Origin: Monocercomonoides exilis
Taxonomy: Eukaryota; Preaxostyla; Oxymonadida; Polymastigidae
Length of the DNA stretch: 64,000 nucleotides
Reading direction: 5' to 3'
Assembly (NCBI GenBank): GCA_001643675.2
Contig: LSRY02000002.1
Location: 1,529,501 to 1,593,500, forward strand
Positions 1-10,200 of this stretch are shown piece by piece (the stretch's first letter is position 1; each line of letters starts with the position of its first letter). The notes beneath the pieces were generated by a model. That model saw only the letters and a list, made by a program, of their open reading frames with translations. It searched no databases and was not told the origin of the DNA. A program made the position numbers and the translations under genes.

Positions 1-1
1 C

Positions 2-1858
2 AGTTATCTCGATTCGACCTTGACATATTCTCAATCATCATCATCATCATCATCATCTCCTCCTCCTCCTCCTTCTTCTTCTTCTTCTTTTCCTCCTCCT
101 CCTCCTTCTTCTTCTTCTTCTTTTCCTCCTCCTCCTCCTTCCTCTTCTTCTTCCTCTTCTTCTTCTTCTTCCTTCTCCTCTTCTTCTTCTCTCTTTCTTC
201 AACTTCCACCTCTACCTCCACTTCCACCTCTTTCTTCTTCTCCATCTTCTCCATCCTGTCCTTCTTTCCCTGCTTTCCATGCTTTTACTTCTCCTTCTCC
301 CTCTCCCTCTTTTCCTCCTCTTCATCTCACTTCTTCTTTTGTGCGTCAGATTGCTTGTCGTAAGCCAACAAATGCACCAAAATTAGCTGTTCCTGTATTG
401 CCCCATCTCACCAATGTTATAATCGATGAAAATCACATAATTATGCCAGATGATATCTCACAGATTGATTTCATTTGGTTGCTGGTTGCTCATACCTCGT
501 GCTATACGAAAACAGCATTGCGCATTCAATCACTGAGGCATCTGCACTGCCTTCTTCCATTTGTTTTTGATGCAGATACAGTCACGGTAAAACTCCTCTA
601 CTTGTTCGTAATATTCGGCTGTTTAACAAATGGACTCGATTTAGCTTTTCAATATCATGACTCTCTTGCAGGAAACATTCCAGAATTTTCCCCACCTCGT
701 TTAAATTATAAGAGAGACAGTTTTTGCTACTCAAATATTGACCAGTCACTTATCGTTCTCGCAACTGACAATTCGAGCGCGGAGGAGAAAGACTTCCTGA
801 GAACTGAATTGCGTTGGTATTTGGTTGATCTTGTTCTGCAGATAGCTGAGAAGGTTGAGAGGATGATCAGAGCTAATAACACACAGTTTTCACGGATTAA
901 ATTGTTCAGCTTGCATTATTTGGAAGATTCTGAGATCTCAAAGATAAATATTCTCGATGAGCCTTCATTTGCCCTTGTTAAAAGAATTTTGATTTCGCTA
1001 GAGACTGTTCTGTATTTTATGACTGAGTCTGACAATGCCAATAAAGTGCTGAAAACTGAGCAGCAGCTTCCAGTTATTTCATATCTTAATTTGAATCCAC
1101 TACTGAATAAACATACCAATTTCATGATCTCTATTTCTTCAAATGTTGGAGATAATGCAGTTGAGGAGAAAGGATACAAAGAAAAAGAAAAAGAACCATG
1201 GAGAAGGCAGTTAAATGAGAAAGAGAAAGGATATTCTCAAACAGAATCTTGCAGAAGATTTGCTAAATCTCTCGATTCCATCGAAAGAGCAGTCGTGGAA
1301 AAGTACCAAACAATCAAGAAGATTTATATGCTTTCTTTGCAAAAGTCAAAAATTGATCCCTCAATGCTCCATCGTCCACCGTCAAGAGCCTTTGTTCCGT
1401 TTGTATTCAACAGCATAACACAAAACCCAGTTCTTTTGTATCATGTTTTTAAACTCCCGTTTCCATCTGAACCAAACTGGATGAAGGAGGTTGCACTTTC
1501 AGAAAGCAACAGCACCACTCTTCAGTTGTCTTCAAATATCCGAGATTTAGTTATCTATTTGTTTGACTCGTTGCAACAAGCATCAAAAGAGATGAACGAA
1601 ACATGTTCCTCCAATTCAACAGTCGAATTGGAAGCAACAAGAGAAAGCGATAATTCTCTATGTAATTGCATTCTTTCGCTTGGACTGTTCCCACAGAAAC
1701 ATCGTGCTGTTAATTCGATTTTTGCAGAAAATCTGACAACGATCAAAAATGGACTTGAGATAATTAAAACCTTGAAAGTGACGTCTGCTTGGTACGAAGA
1801 TGCTTCAATTATCGTCAACTCCATCGTAAACTCGTTTGTAAAACGGCAAAATGTGTAA
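2..1858 (+). CDS. Unidentified Ser/Pro-rich protein, 3' part of gene (5' end outside window)
   Basis: The reading frame is open from the left edge to a TAA at 1856-1858, with no ATG near the edge, so this is the 3' part of a gene starting upstream. The first ~100 residues are alternating Ser and Pro runs encoded by TCT/TCA and CCT triplets. The remaining ~500 residues are a normally mixed, probably helical sequence, including a hydrophobic stretch at about 580-640 (LLYLFVIFGCL), and end in VNSFVKRQNV. I recognise no family. A GT/AG pair at 587-671 resembles an intron, but it is 85 bp long and removing it would break an open frame, so I kept it as coding. AATAAAG directly overlaps the region after the stop and a strong hairpin follows. 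Being a gene is well supported by the long open frame; function is unknown. Confidence 0.7.
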   Translation, partial: SYLDSTLTYSQSSSSSSSSPPPPPSSSSSFPPPPPSSSSSFPPPPPSSSSSSSSSSSFSSSSSLFLQLPPLPPLPPLSSSPSSPSCPSFPAFHAFTSPSPSPSFPPLHLTSSFVRQIACRKPTNAPKLAVPVLPHLTNVIIDENHIIMPDDISQIDFIWLLVAHTSCYTKTALRIQSLRHLHCLLPFVFDADTVTVKLLYLFVIFGCLTNGLDLAFQYHDSLAGNIPEFSPPRLNYKRDSFCYSNIDQSLIVLATDNSSAEEKDFLRTELRWYLVDLVLQIAEKVERMIRANNTQFSRIKLFSLHYLEDSEISKINILDEPSFALVKRILISLETVLYFMTESDNANKVLKTEQQLPVISYLNLNPLLNKHTNFMISISSNVGDNAVEEKGYKEKEKEPWRRQLNEKEKGYSQTESCRRFAKSLDSIERAVVEKYQTIKKIYMLSLQKSKIDPSMLHRPPSRAFVPFVFNSITQNPVLLYHVFKLPFPSEPNWMKEVALSESNSTTLQLSSNIRDLVIYLFDSLQQASKEMNETCSSNSTVELEATRESDNSLCNCILSLGLFPQKHRAVNSIFAENLTTIKNGLEIIKTLKVTSAWYEDASIIVNSIVNSFVKRQNV

Positions 1859-1870
1859 ATAATAAAGTTT

Positions 1871-1903
1871 AGCTTCCTGTAACAGTTGCTGTAACAGGAA
1901 GTT
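1871..1903 (+). other. 3'-UTR hairpin just after the stop codon
   Basis: CTTCCTGTAACAG (1873-1885) and CTGTAACAGGAAG (1889-1901) pair over 13 positions with a single A-A mismatch around a TTG loop. G-T and A-T pairs extend the stem outwards by two. It sits about 15 nt after the TAA and next to an AATAAA. It could be a 3'-end processing or stability element; the role is inference. Confidence 0.5.
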
Positions 1904-2720
1904 TGGGCAATTAAATGATATTTCATCAATTTGTTTATTTATTCGATTGATGTTCAGCAATCACTTTCTATTTGTAAAATTGTTGTCATCAAAACCAATG
2001 TTTGAAGTTTTAAAAGGCATAGTAAATGATGTAAATTCCAAAATAAGTAAGAGCTTTGTTTGAATTATTCAATTTGATTAGTTATATGAGATCATTTAAC
2101 AACCTTTCGTTAATTTTTTTACGTACATTTTTTACAATTATTTTATTTCCTTTTCGATCTCAAGAAGCAATTTTTGCTCAAATAATTCAAAAAAATACTT
2201 TTACTTATTTTCATTATGACACCATTCGCTTTTATTATGCATTGCTTCGCTTCATACTCTATTGTAATTCCTTATAATGGTTTTAATATCTATTCAAATT
2301 ATTGATAATTCTTTCTTTCTTTTTTTTTCCTGATTTTTTTTTTTTTTTTTGAAAAATCATCATTTGAATGATACATCAAAAATAATTCAATTTTGAAAAA
2401 GAATATTTTAATTTCGAAACGATGAAAAATTTGGCTTGATTAATAAATAATTTGCACTGCGTGATTTGCACACACATTTTTATTTGTATTTGGATAACTT
2501 TTTTTCCAGATTATTCAATTAAGTGAATTTCAAAAATAGAAACAAATGACTTTGAAAAAAAAATTTTTTTTGATTTTTTTGTTGATTAAAAAAGGGAAGA
2601 TTTCGACAATTCAATTTTGTATTAGAATTTTTATGTATTTTTTTTTCAAAGAAAAGTTTTATATACTTGAAAGTGAAAACGATATATTTTATGCAAAAAA
2701 TTATAATAATAAATAAATAA

Positions 2721-2992
2721 ATGGGGGAAAATACGGACTTTCAAGCTTTTTTTGCACAAGGCATTGAAAAATTGTTTCACTCATAACTTTATTTCGCTCT
2801 CTCAGATTTCAAAATAAGATTGATTTTCATATCCTTAAACAGGTATCATTGAAATCATAACATGTAGTTTCCCATCATTTCAGGAATGTTAAAAAATGGA
2901 CCCATTTTTATAGTGTTTTTTGATATGAAAAAGTCAATGAAAAATGCATAATTTTTCAATGAAAATGCTTGATGAAAAATATTTTGACCCAC
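2721..2992 (-). repeat. Copy 1 of a dispersed repeat (shorter relative of the element at 28978-29340)
   Basis: Read on the minus strand, this stretch aligns with the plus strand of 28978-29245 over about 260 bp, roughly three quarters or more identical by eye. A shared core on the plus strand is CTCATAACTTTATTTCGCTC at about 2780. The ends read ATGGGGGAAAAT and ATTTTGACCCAC, similar to the terminal inverted repeats of copy 2. ATAAATAA abuts both ends and could be a target duplication, but the surroundings are AT-rich enough for chance. No coding potential is seen. Confidence 0.6.
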
Positions 2993-2998
2993 ATAAAT

Positions 2999-3056
2999 AA
3001 TAAAATAAAATAAAATAAAATAAAATTGAGAATGGATTAATTTTATTTTATTTTAT
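2999..3056. repeat. AAAAT/ATTTT pentanucleotide repeats in inverted orientation
   Basis: A run of AAAAT units is followed after about 20 bp by a run of ATTTT units, so the two runs can pair. It lies between the dispersed repeat and the TA-flanked inverted-repeat element. Together with 1904-2720 and 3485-3767, which are AT-rich with no gene I can support, it makes up the gap before the next gene. Confidence 0.6.
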
Positions 3057-3085
3057 GTCGAATATTTTTTGTTGAGTGAATGATA

Positions 3086-3482
3086 CAGATAACGTATAAA
3101 ATACCGGACATCTCACATAATACCGGACAAGATCAATATCTCAATAACCGAAAGAAGAAAAATTCTGTCAATTTTCCTCAAAATACATCTCATCAATGCA
3201 AACTCAATTGATAAACGAGACTTTCAAAACAGCTTCATTGGTGCTCATAAGAATCAATTTTTGAAGTTTCGGAAAAATAGGATTTTGAGTTTCTCCGAAG
3301 TTTAAAAAAATACTTTATTCTGAGCGCAAATGAAGCTGTTTTGAAAGTCTCGTTTATCAATTGAGTTTGCATTGATGAGATGTATTTTGAGGAAAATTGA
3401 CAGAATTTTTCTTCTTTCGGTTATTGAGATATTGATCTTGTCTGGTATTTTGTGAGATGTCCGGTATTTTATACGATAACTG
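3086..3482. mobile_element. Long-inverted-repeat MITE, Tc1/mariner-like by its ends
   Basis: Two arms of about 162 bp (3086-3247 and 3321-3482) are near-perfect reverse complements with a 73-bp spacer. The outer ends read CAGATAACGTATAAAATACC on the left and, reverse-complemented, CAGTTATCGTATAAAATACC on the right. Each end is flanked by TA (3084-3085 and 3483-3484). A CAG end with a TA duplication is the usual signature of Tc1/mariner-superfamily insertions. There is no transposase frame inside, so it would be non-autonomous and mobilised in trans. The arms would also fold into a long hairpin if transcribed. Confidence 0.75.
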
Positions 3483-3767
3483 TATTCCTTTTCGAAATCG
3501 AATTTATAAATTACTTATTTTTATTTTTAATTCCTAATTAGAATTATTTTTTTTCGAATTCGAATGATTTTTGGTGGATGTTATATGAGCTTAATGAAAA
3601 AAAAATTAACTTAATGATGAATCATCTTTTATTTTTAAAATATTAAACATTTGTTTCAAAAAGAATTGTTCTATAACCATAAAGAATAAATATGTTGCTG
3701 TAAAAATTGTTGTTGTATTGAGAAAATAAAAACGAACAACAAAGGATTTTTATATGACATATCCTTT

Positions 3768-6700
3768 ATGAAATATTCTATTCTATTTATTGCTTTTATC
3801 GAACTCTATTTGTCTTTATCAGAGAACGAAGTTTCTAATGATCGTCGTTTTGCTGATTTACTAACTGAATTTGGTGTTAATGTGCAAGATTTTGACCGTA
3901 AAAATGAAAACATACCATTAAAAGGTACTTCAGATTTGCATGCGCATCAAGATGTGCATTCTTCAGACAATTCAATGCTTATTCCAGTTTTTATTGCTTC
4001 AAAACATATTCCGCATGAATCGACAACGTCTCGGACATTTCCAATTCCAACCACTATCGAAAATCACGAGCAATTAAACGTGCCAGTTCCAGAAACTATT
4101 CCAAACAAAACGCCAGCTTTCTCTCCACCAAATTTCGAATTATCGCAAACAACGGGACGAAATTATCAGCAAACTCCAAATACATTGGATCTGAAGGAAC
4201 GTGTTTCTAAACAGCAAAAAGTTATGCCTTTCTATCCAAAAATTCCTCTTTATTGGGGAATTGATTTTGAGCATGATGAACCTGCTTCATTGAGTGATCA
4301 ATCAAATTCGCATCAATTTTCCTTTTCTTCACAAAATAATAACACCTCATATCCCCCATTTACTCCTTCATTACTTCACGAAACCCAAATACGAACAAAA
4401 AATTCATCTTCTTCAACCATACAACGTGAAATTCAAAATCAAACAAGAATTGATGTTCAATTTCTTGACAACGATTCCGCTCCATACGCGAATACGACAG
4501 AAGAAAATTTCATTCACCATCCATTTGACAAAAATATAGATCCTTTTTCATATCCTCCTCCGGATTCTCCATTTGCACTTCCACTACCATCATCTCCATC
4601 ATTTTCATTTGAGATACCAATCTTTAAGCCTCGTCTTCCTTCATCAACACGAAGCCCGTATAGCTCAGTTGTATATACACCAAAATATAAAAGAAAAGCT
4701 CCAACACCAATTCCAATTAGGCAGCAGCAATACTATGATTCAGCAGAATCAACTACATTTTCAGATTCTCACCAACCACCTGAAAATGACAAAGGCGCAA
4801 GGCAATATCATTCCCAGAGCATAAAAAGAGAAAAATCCATTCCTCAATCAACAGTTGCAAAAAGATTTGAAGGGAAGACATTTCCATATAGAGAACAGAA
4901 TTTACCTTATGGTTGATCAAATATGCCCTCATTCAAATTCAATGGACTTGATTTTCTTTTTTTGCTTATTTGCAGCAGCATTATGCGAAGAAAATCGCAC
5001 AATTTCCGTTAATCTTAGAGGTAAATATATGCATTCTTTTTCTTTCATTGATTATTTTTTGTTAGAGGGAATGTTCAACCCAATTTTTTTAACTCCAAAT
5101 ATAAGCAAGCAAAGTCGATTGTTTACAGTTGACCGCTTTCATGCGTTATATAGGCACTTAGATTTTTATATTTTTTCTCCATTTGGGTTTGACTAAACAC
5201 AATTTTAAATAATTAAATGGTAAATTGCTGAAAATAATTATTCAAAAATAGAAATGTATCAACTCATACAAGAAGAATTTGGGATGGAAGGGATGACAAA
5301 TTTAATCCTGAAGAATATGATTTTCGGTGCAATTTTACGAAAGTCGAAAATGTTTCTTCATTTTTTCCGCGGCGGATCATAAACGAAAAATTCGAGGGGC
5401 TAAGCGGATATGGTTGTAAAATAAGATATGGACAATTTCAGTTGACAATGGGAGAATATCATATACGAGTTTCATCTCCAAAAAAGAAGCTTTTAGCAGC
5501 TCAACGTCAATATGGTGCGCTTTTTATAATTTTTCAAAAAGATTTTATCATTATTTTTTCTTAGAAAAGGAAAAAGAGGAATTTTTAAAAATGGCAGGCG
5601 ATAAATTATCCAATTATGATGATGATGGAGATGAAGCAGCACCAACAAATGTTGATCCAGAAGCATTGAAAAAGGAAAAGACAAAACTTCAAATGGAAAT
5701 GTTAAAAAATAATACATTCATTGCAACTGTTCTAGTTGCGCCAGTTATTGAATTTGAATTCTTCTCGATTGCTCCTTTAATTCTTATACCACTCGCAATG
5801 ATTGCACCAATTATTTCACAATATCCAGGAATCGGCTGTGCCTCTATGCTGATATTGTTAATTGTCCGAATGTCGGAGTTGTGGGCAATGGATTCTGCGA
5901 TCCCAGTTTCTGTCAATCCGTTCAGAATGATTCCTTTCCAATCTCAAATTCTTATCGGAATAAAAGAAAACGGTACCATTGCTTAAAAATTTGAAAAATC
6001 GAAACGTTAATGTTTATTTTTATAAATAATTTGATAAAATCACTTTTTTAATACTTTAGATCGCTCTGTGCCTAATTCAGTTGCATGTTTTCTGAAAGAA
6101 ACGCTTCTTCCATGTCTTTTGCGTATTGAATTCGTTGTACCTCTTGTCCTCTTCTTCATTGCATTCTTCCTTCCGTCGCAAGCAAAGAAGCGGAGGCGCG
6201 AAGGGTTAGAAGAAGAAGGGAAGCTGCATATGATTTGGATGGTGACAGCTTGTTTTTACACCATCTTTACCATTGCGCAGCGCTTCTTTGTCACACTATT
6301 CTTCACCACAGCGTTTGGGTCTCTGCCAGTTTCGTTCATTATTGCGCTGATGGGAGTGGCGGTGCTGATTTGGCAGCGGATGTCAATGAGAAGGAGCCCG
6401 GAGGAAGAGAAGGAGATTGAGAAGGAGAAGGCGATGAAGGAAAGAGTGAAACAGATCGAGAAGATGAAGGAGATGCTGGAGAAGGAAAAAAAGGAAGGGA
6501 AGGAGAAGGAAGGAAAAGACGAGAAAGGAGAAGAAAAGAAGAAAGGAAAGAAGAACAAGAAGAATGGAGGAAGTGAAGAAGAAGAGACAGCGGAACAGAA
6601 GCGGCAGCGGATTTTGGAGCGCTTGGAGCAATTTCCGATGCTGCAGAGGCAGTTTGGGGGGCTCAATCTTGTGGACTTTGCGAGAAGATTCGGGAGCGAC

Positions 6701-6952
6701 AAGCTGATTGAAGAAAGCTCCAAGATCAACTCCATTACACCTGAGAATCCTGATGAGAATGGCATTCTGGCTGATGCAAGGAATGTTTCTGATGCTGGAC
6801 AGAAATCATCATCATCATCTTCTTCTTCTTCATCGTCATCGTCTTCGTCTTCATCTTCAGCATCAGCAGCCCCCACTAAAAAGGGGAAATCTCGTGGCAA
6901 ACAAGAAAAGAAAAAAGGAAATTCAAATACAGCAAAACAAAAATCTGCATGA
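3768..6952 (+). CDS. Secretory-pathway multi-pass membrane protein, five exons (could be two adjacent genes)
   Basis: Preferred model: exons 3768-4911, 4976-5186, 5252-5514, 5565-5972 and 6060-6952, all GT/AG, phases agreeing, 972 aa. The start gives a signal peptide (MKYSILFIAFIELYLSLS), then ~360 residues rich in Pro, Ser, Thr and Asn. A Cys-containing non-repetitive domain follows in exons 2-3 (FEGLSGYGCKIRYGQFQLTM, EYHIRVSSPKKK). Exons 4-5 hold about five hydrophobic helices (LVAPVIEFEFFSIAPLILIP, FVVPLVLFFIAFFLP, LPVSFIIALMGVAVLIW), then a Lys/Glu coiled coil, a Ser run and a basic tail. The layout suggests an ER or surface protein with a cytosolic coiled coil; I could not name the family. 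A frame-neutral 45-bp intron at 5021-5065 is possible. Alternative model: gene one ends at TGA 4914-4916 and gene two starts at ATG 4942. AATAAA lies at 7005-7010. Confidence 0.55.
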
Positions 6953-7268
6953 GAATTGATGAACTTCTTTTTCTTGTCTGAAAAACAGATTTTTTTTACA
7001 AATTAATAAATATTTATCTTCGTGCACTTCTTCACGTCAAATTTGAATTTGGTTTTTTATTTTCTCTTCCTCACTGCTCTGAATCTCGCACTTCACTTCA
7101 AAACCAGAAGAATGCTATCCTATTTTTTCTGGTGAAAAATTATTTCAGTGAAAAATGCTTCATTTGGATTTTTGCTTCAAATGAATATACAATTTTTTGA
7201 TGATTTTTGATTTTTGAAATGAAAATAAAAATATTAAACAATAAATTACACCGAGCACATATCTTGCA
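6953..7268. other. Short convergent intergenic gap
   Basis: This 316-bp AT-rich gap separates the 3' ends of two convergent genes. It contains AATAAA at 7005-7010, 53 bp after the plus-strand stop. Nothing else is seen. Confidence 0.5.
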
Positions 7269-10200
7269 TCAATCTCCAAAGTCATCCAGGCAATCGAGAT
7301 CACCTGATTTCTTGGCATTAAGCGATGAAATTGACTTGTTCTTTTGAACAGCCCCATTCGTTCTATTTGTTTCTGGCTGATTTGACTTGTGTGAAATGAA
7401 TGCAGCTGTTGTTGCAGCAAATGAAGGAGATAAGAAACAGAACGAAAGAGGGGGAGCTGTTATTTTGAAAGGAGCAGCAGGAATTTTCGGCTTCACTGGA
7501 GAGAGTGAAGGTGTAGGCGGGTGAGAAGAAGAATCTGGCGGAAGAAGTGGAGAAGAAGTGGATGATTTTGGAAGTGAATTCGATGTGGATTGAAGAGAAG
7601 CTGAAGTTGTTTGAGAAGGAGTTTGAAGAGGTAATGCTTTTGTGTTCAGCAAAGGAGATGGCTTCATACCAGTGCTTTTGGATGCAGCATCTGAGTTATG
7701 AATTTCATTAGCAGGAGGAAGGGTGCTTTTTTTATCTATAGGTGATGCTACAGATTTCAAGGAAGATGATTTCAACGAACTGAATGTCTTTCCTTTTAAA
7801 GACGAAAGAGCACTTGATGTGCGACGTGAATTGGGTGAAGGATTCTGATGTGAAGACTGTAAAGGAGATTTCGATTGAATGGGAGTCGACGAAGAAAGGG
7901 GTGATGGACAGTTAGTCAGCAAAGAAGAAGAAGAGAAGGAAGAAGAAGAAGAGGAGGAGGAAAAGGAAGAGGAAGAGGAAGAAGAGGAGGAGGTAGTGAA
8001 AGTGGTACCAGTAGTGGAGGAAGAGGAAGAGGAGGAAGAAGAAGACAAAGAAGAATATGGTAACGATGTGGATAATGCCGAAAATTTCGTTGATGTAGTT
8101 GATTTTGTTGATTTCGTTGATGATGATGAAAATGACGGAGGAGGTGTTGACGATGATAGTGGCAAATCAGAATGTGAAGAAGGAAAAGAAGGAAAAGAAG
8201 GCAAAGAAGGCAAAGAAGGCAAAGAAAGCAAAGAAGAAGATGATGAAGGTGGAGAAGAAGAAGAAGAAGAAGATGATGATGATAAAGAAGAACTTGAAAA
8301 TGAAGAAGAATTATGTAACGCAGATGATAACGAAGAAGATAGATTTGAGGATGAAGGAGATGAAGATGAAGGACGCGAATAAAAAGAGGAAGTGTTTGAG
8401 AAAGATGAGGTTGAAGATGAAGGCAATGATGAAGAAGATGGTGATGAAGAGGAAGATGAAGAGGAAAATAAAGATGAAGATGGTGAAGATGACGAAGTCG
8501 ACGATGAAAAAGAAGAGGAAGAAGAAGATGAAACAGAAACAGAAGCAGGAGCAGAATAAAACGAAGACGAAGGTGAACTTTCATCAACTTTATTTTGTGT
8601 TTTGTTTTCTTCTTTCGTTGGTGATTGCAGAGTTGTCAGAGAAGATAAACTCCATCCCTGCGATGAAGATGAAGGTGATGAAAATGAAAAAGAAACGGAT
8701 GGCTTTGTGAATTGGACAGTTTGGGAATGAAGGCTTGGCTTTAATGGAGCAGATGACAAAGCAATTGAAGAATGAGAAGATGCCTTGATTGGTTCAGCGT
8801 TTTGACGAGAAGGAGAAGAATTAGCTGGATGATAACTTGGCTTTGATGGGCGAACAATATTTCTTTGTGTTTCGTTGCTGCCTTCTTCATCATCTTCTTC
8901 TGCTGAGTATGACATATCATCATATGAAGCAGATTCTCTTTTTGGTTCATTTATTTTAGTTTTCTTTATGAGCAGATCTCTTTCCACAAATTGTTTTAAT
9001 ATTTCTCTTTCTTTCTCTTGCAATTGATAGCATTTCTTGCTTTCTGTTTTTTTACTATGAGCTCCAAATAGTGCCTTTGCATTTTCATCCTTTTCTTCAT
9101 CTTTCATTTCCTTTTCTTTGGTTTCATCTTCATTTTTCGTTCCATTTGCATCACAAGATGACACTTCTTCATTTCCATTGTTATGTTTTTGAGTCTTGTT
9201 CCTTTTTTCTGGTTCTTTTTCTTCTGAGCCCAACTCCATATAAGGATTCTCATAAACATCCACAATACATCTGTTGGACTTCAACATCGCCTCAGGATTT
9301 TCACTGCTTTTCATCCATCCCAACTTCACATCCACAAATTTTCTATTCATTTTGCTTCCTTCTTCCTTTGCGGTTTTTTCTTTGATAGCCACTCGTTTCA
9401 CCTGCCTCTTTGCCATCTGCATCACACGTGCCCACAATGCACTTCTTGACAGAACTCTTTCACACCCAAACAGAACAAGATGCCGCTTGGCTCTGGTGAT
9501 TGTCACGTTCAAACGCTGCGGAGAAGAGAGAAAACCTGGTGGGAGTAGTTGGATTGTATTTCATTTTAATAAAATAGTGGGATAACAAATAAATAAATAA
9601 TTATTCATAAAAGAAAGAAAGAAAGAATAAGAAAAATGCTTTAGAAAATATTACTAATATTTATTCGCTTATCAATAGCAACAGAAAAAGAATACATATT
9701 AAAATGGAGGCATACCCAATCCTGTTGTTCTGCATGTTGAAACCAAAATGATGTCGCATTCATTTCCTTGGAATGCATCAACAGTCGACAATGTTATGTG
9801 GAAAAACTGGCAAACAAGAGCAAAGGAATCTTGGAATGTTTGTGAAGAAGAGGAAGAAGATGTGGGAGAAGTAACAGACGGAGTTTTTGGAGCCAATAAA
9901 TGAGAAGGGGACGATGGAGTGTTAGTTTTCTTTGGAGAAAATGAAATATCATTAGAATTTGCAAATGAAGATGATTGACAAGGATCTGATGTCAGTTTCT
10001 TATGTTCTGTGTTTGGCAAAACCTTTGTACCAACATGATTGTCTATGCTCTCATTAAATCCTCCATTAGCATTGATGTTCACATCATTCTCTTCAAGTTC
10101 AACTTTAGCTTCACCGCTAGCATCATTTGCATTCACGGAACTAATATCTGTGTGCGTCTCTTTCTCATCTTCAAACTCTTCAATTGGCAGGCTTTCAATG

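Noticed and set aside
587-671. Possible intron in the first gene
   Set aside because: It is GT/AG-bounded, but removal shifts the frame and the frame is open without it.
7879-8710. Long acidic and Lys/Met-rich plus-strand frames inside the helicase gene
   Set aside because: They are the complement of poly-Ser triplets in the minus-strand exon, which carries the conserved helicase end; repeats keep several frames open by chance.
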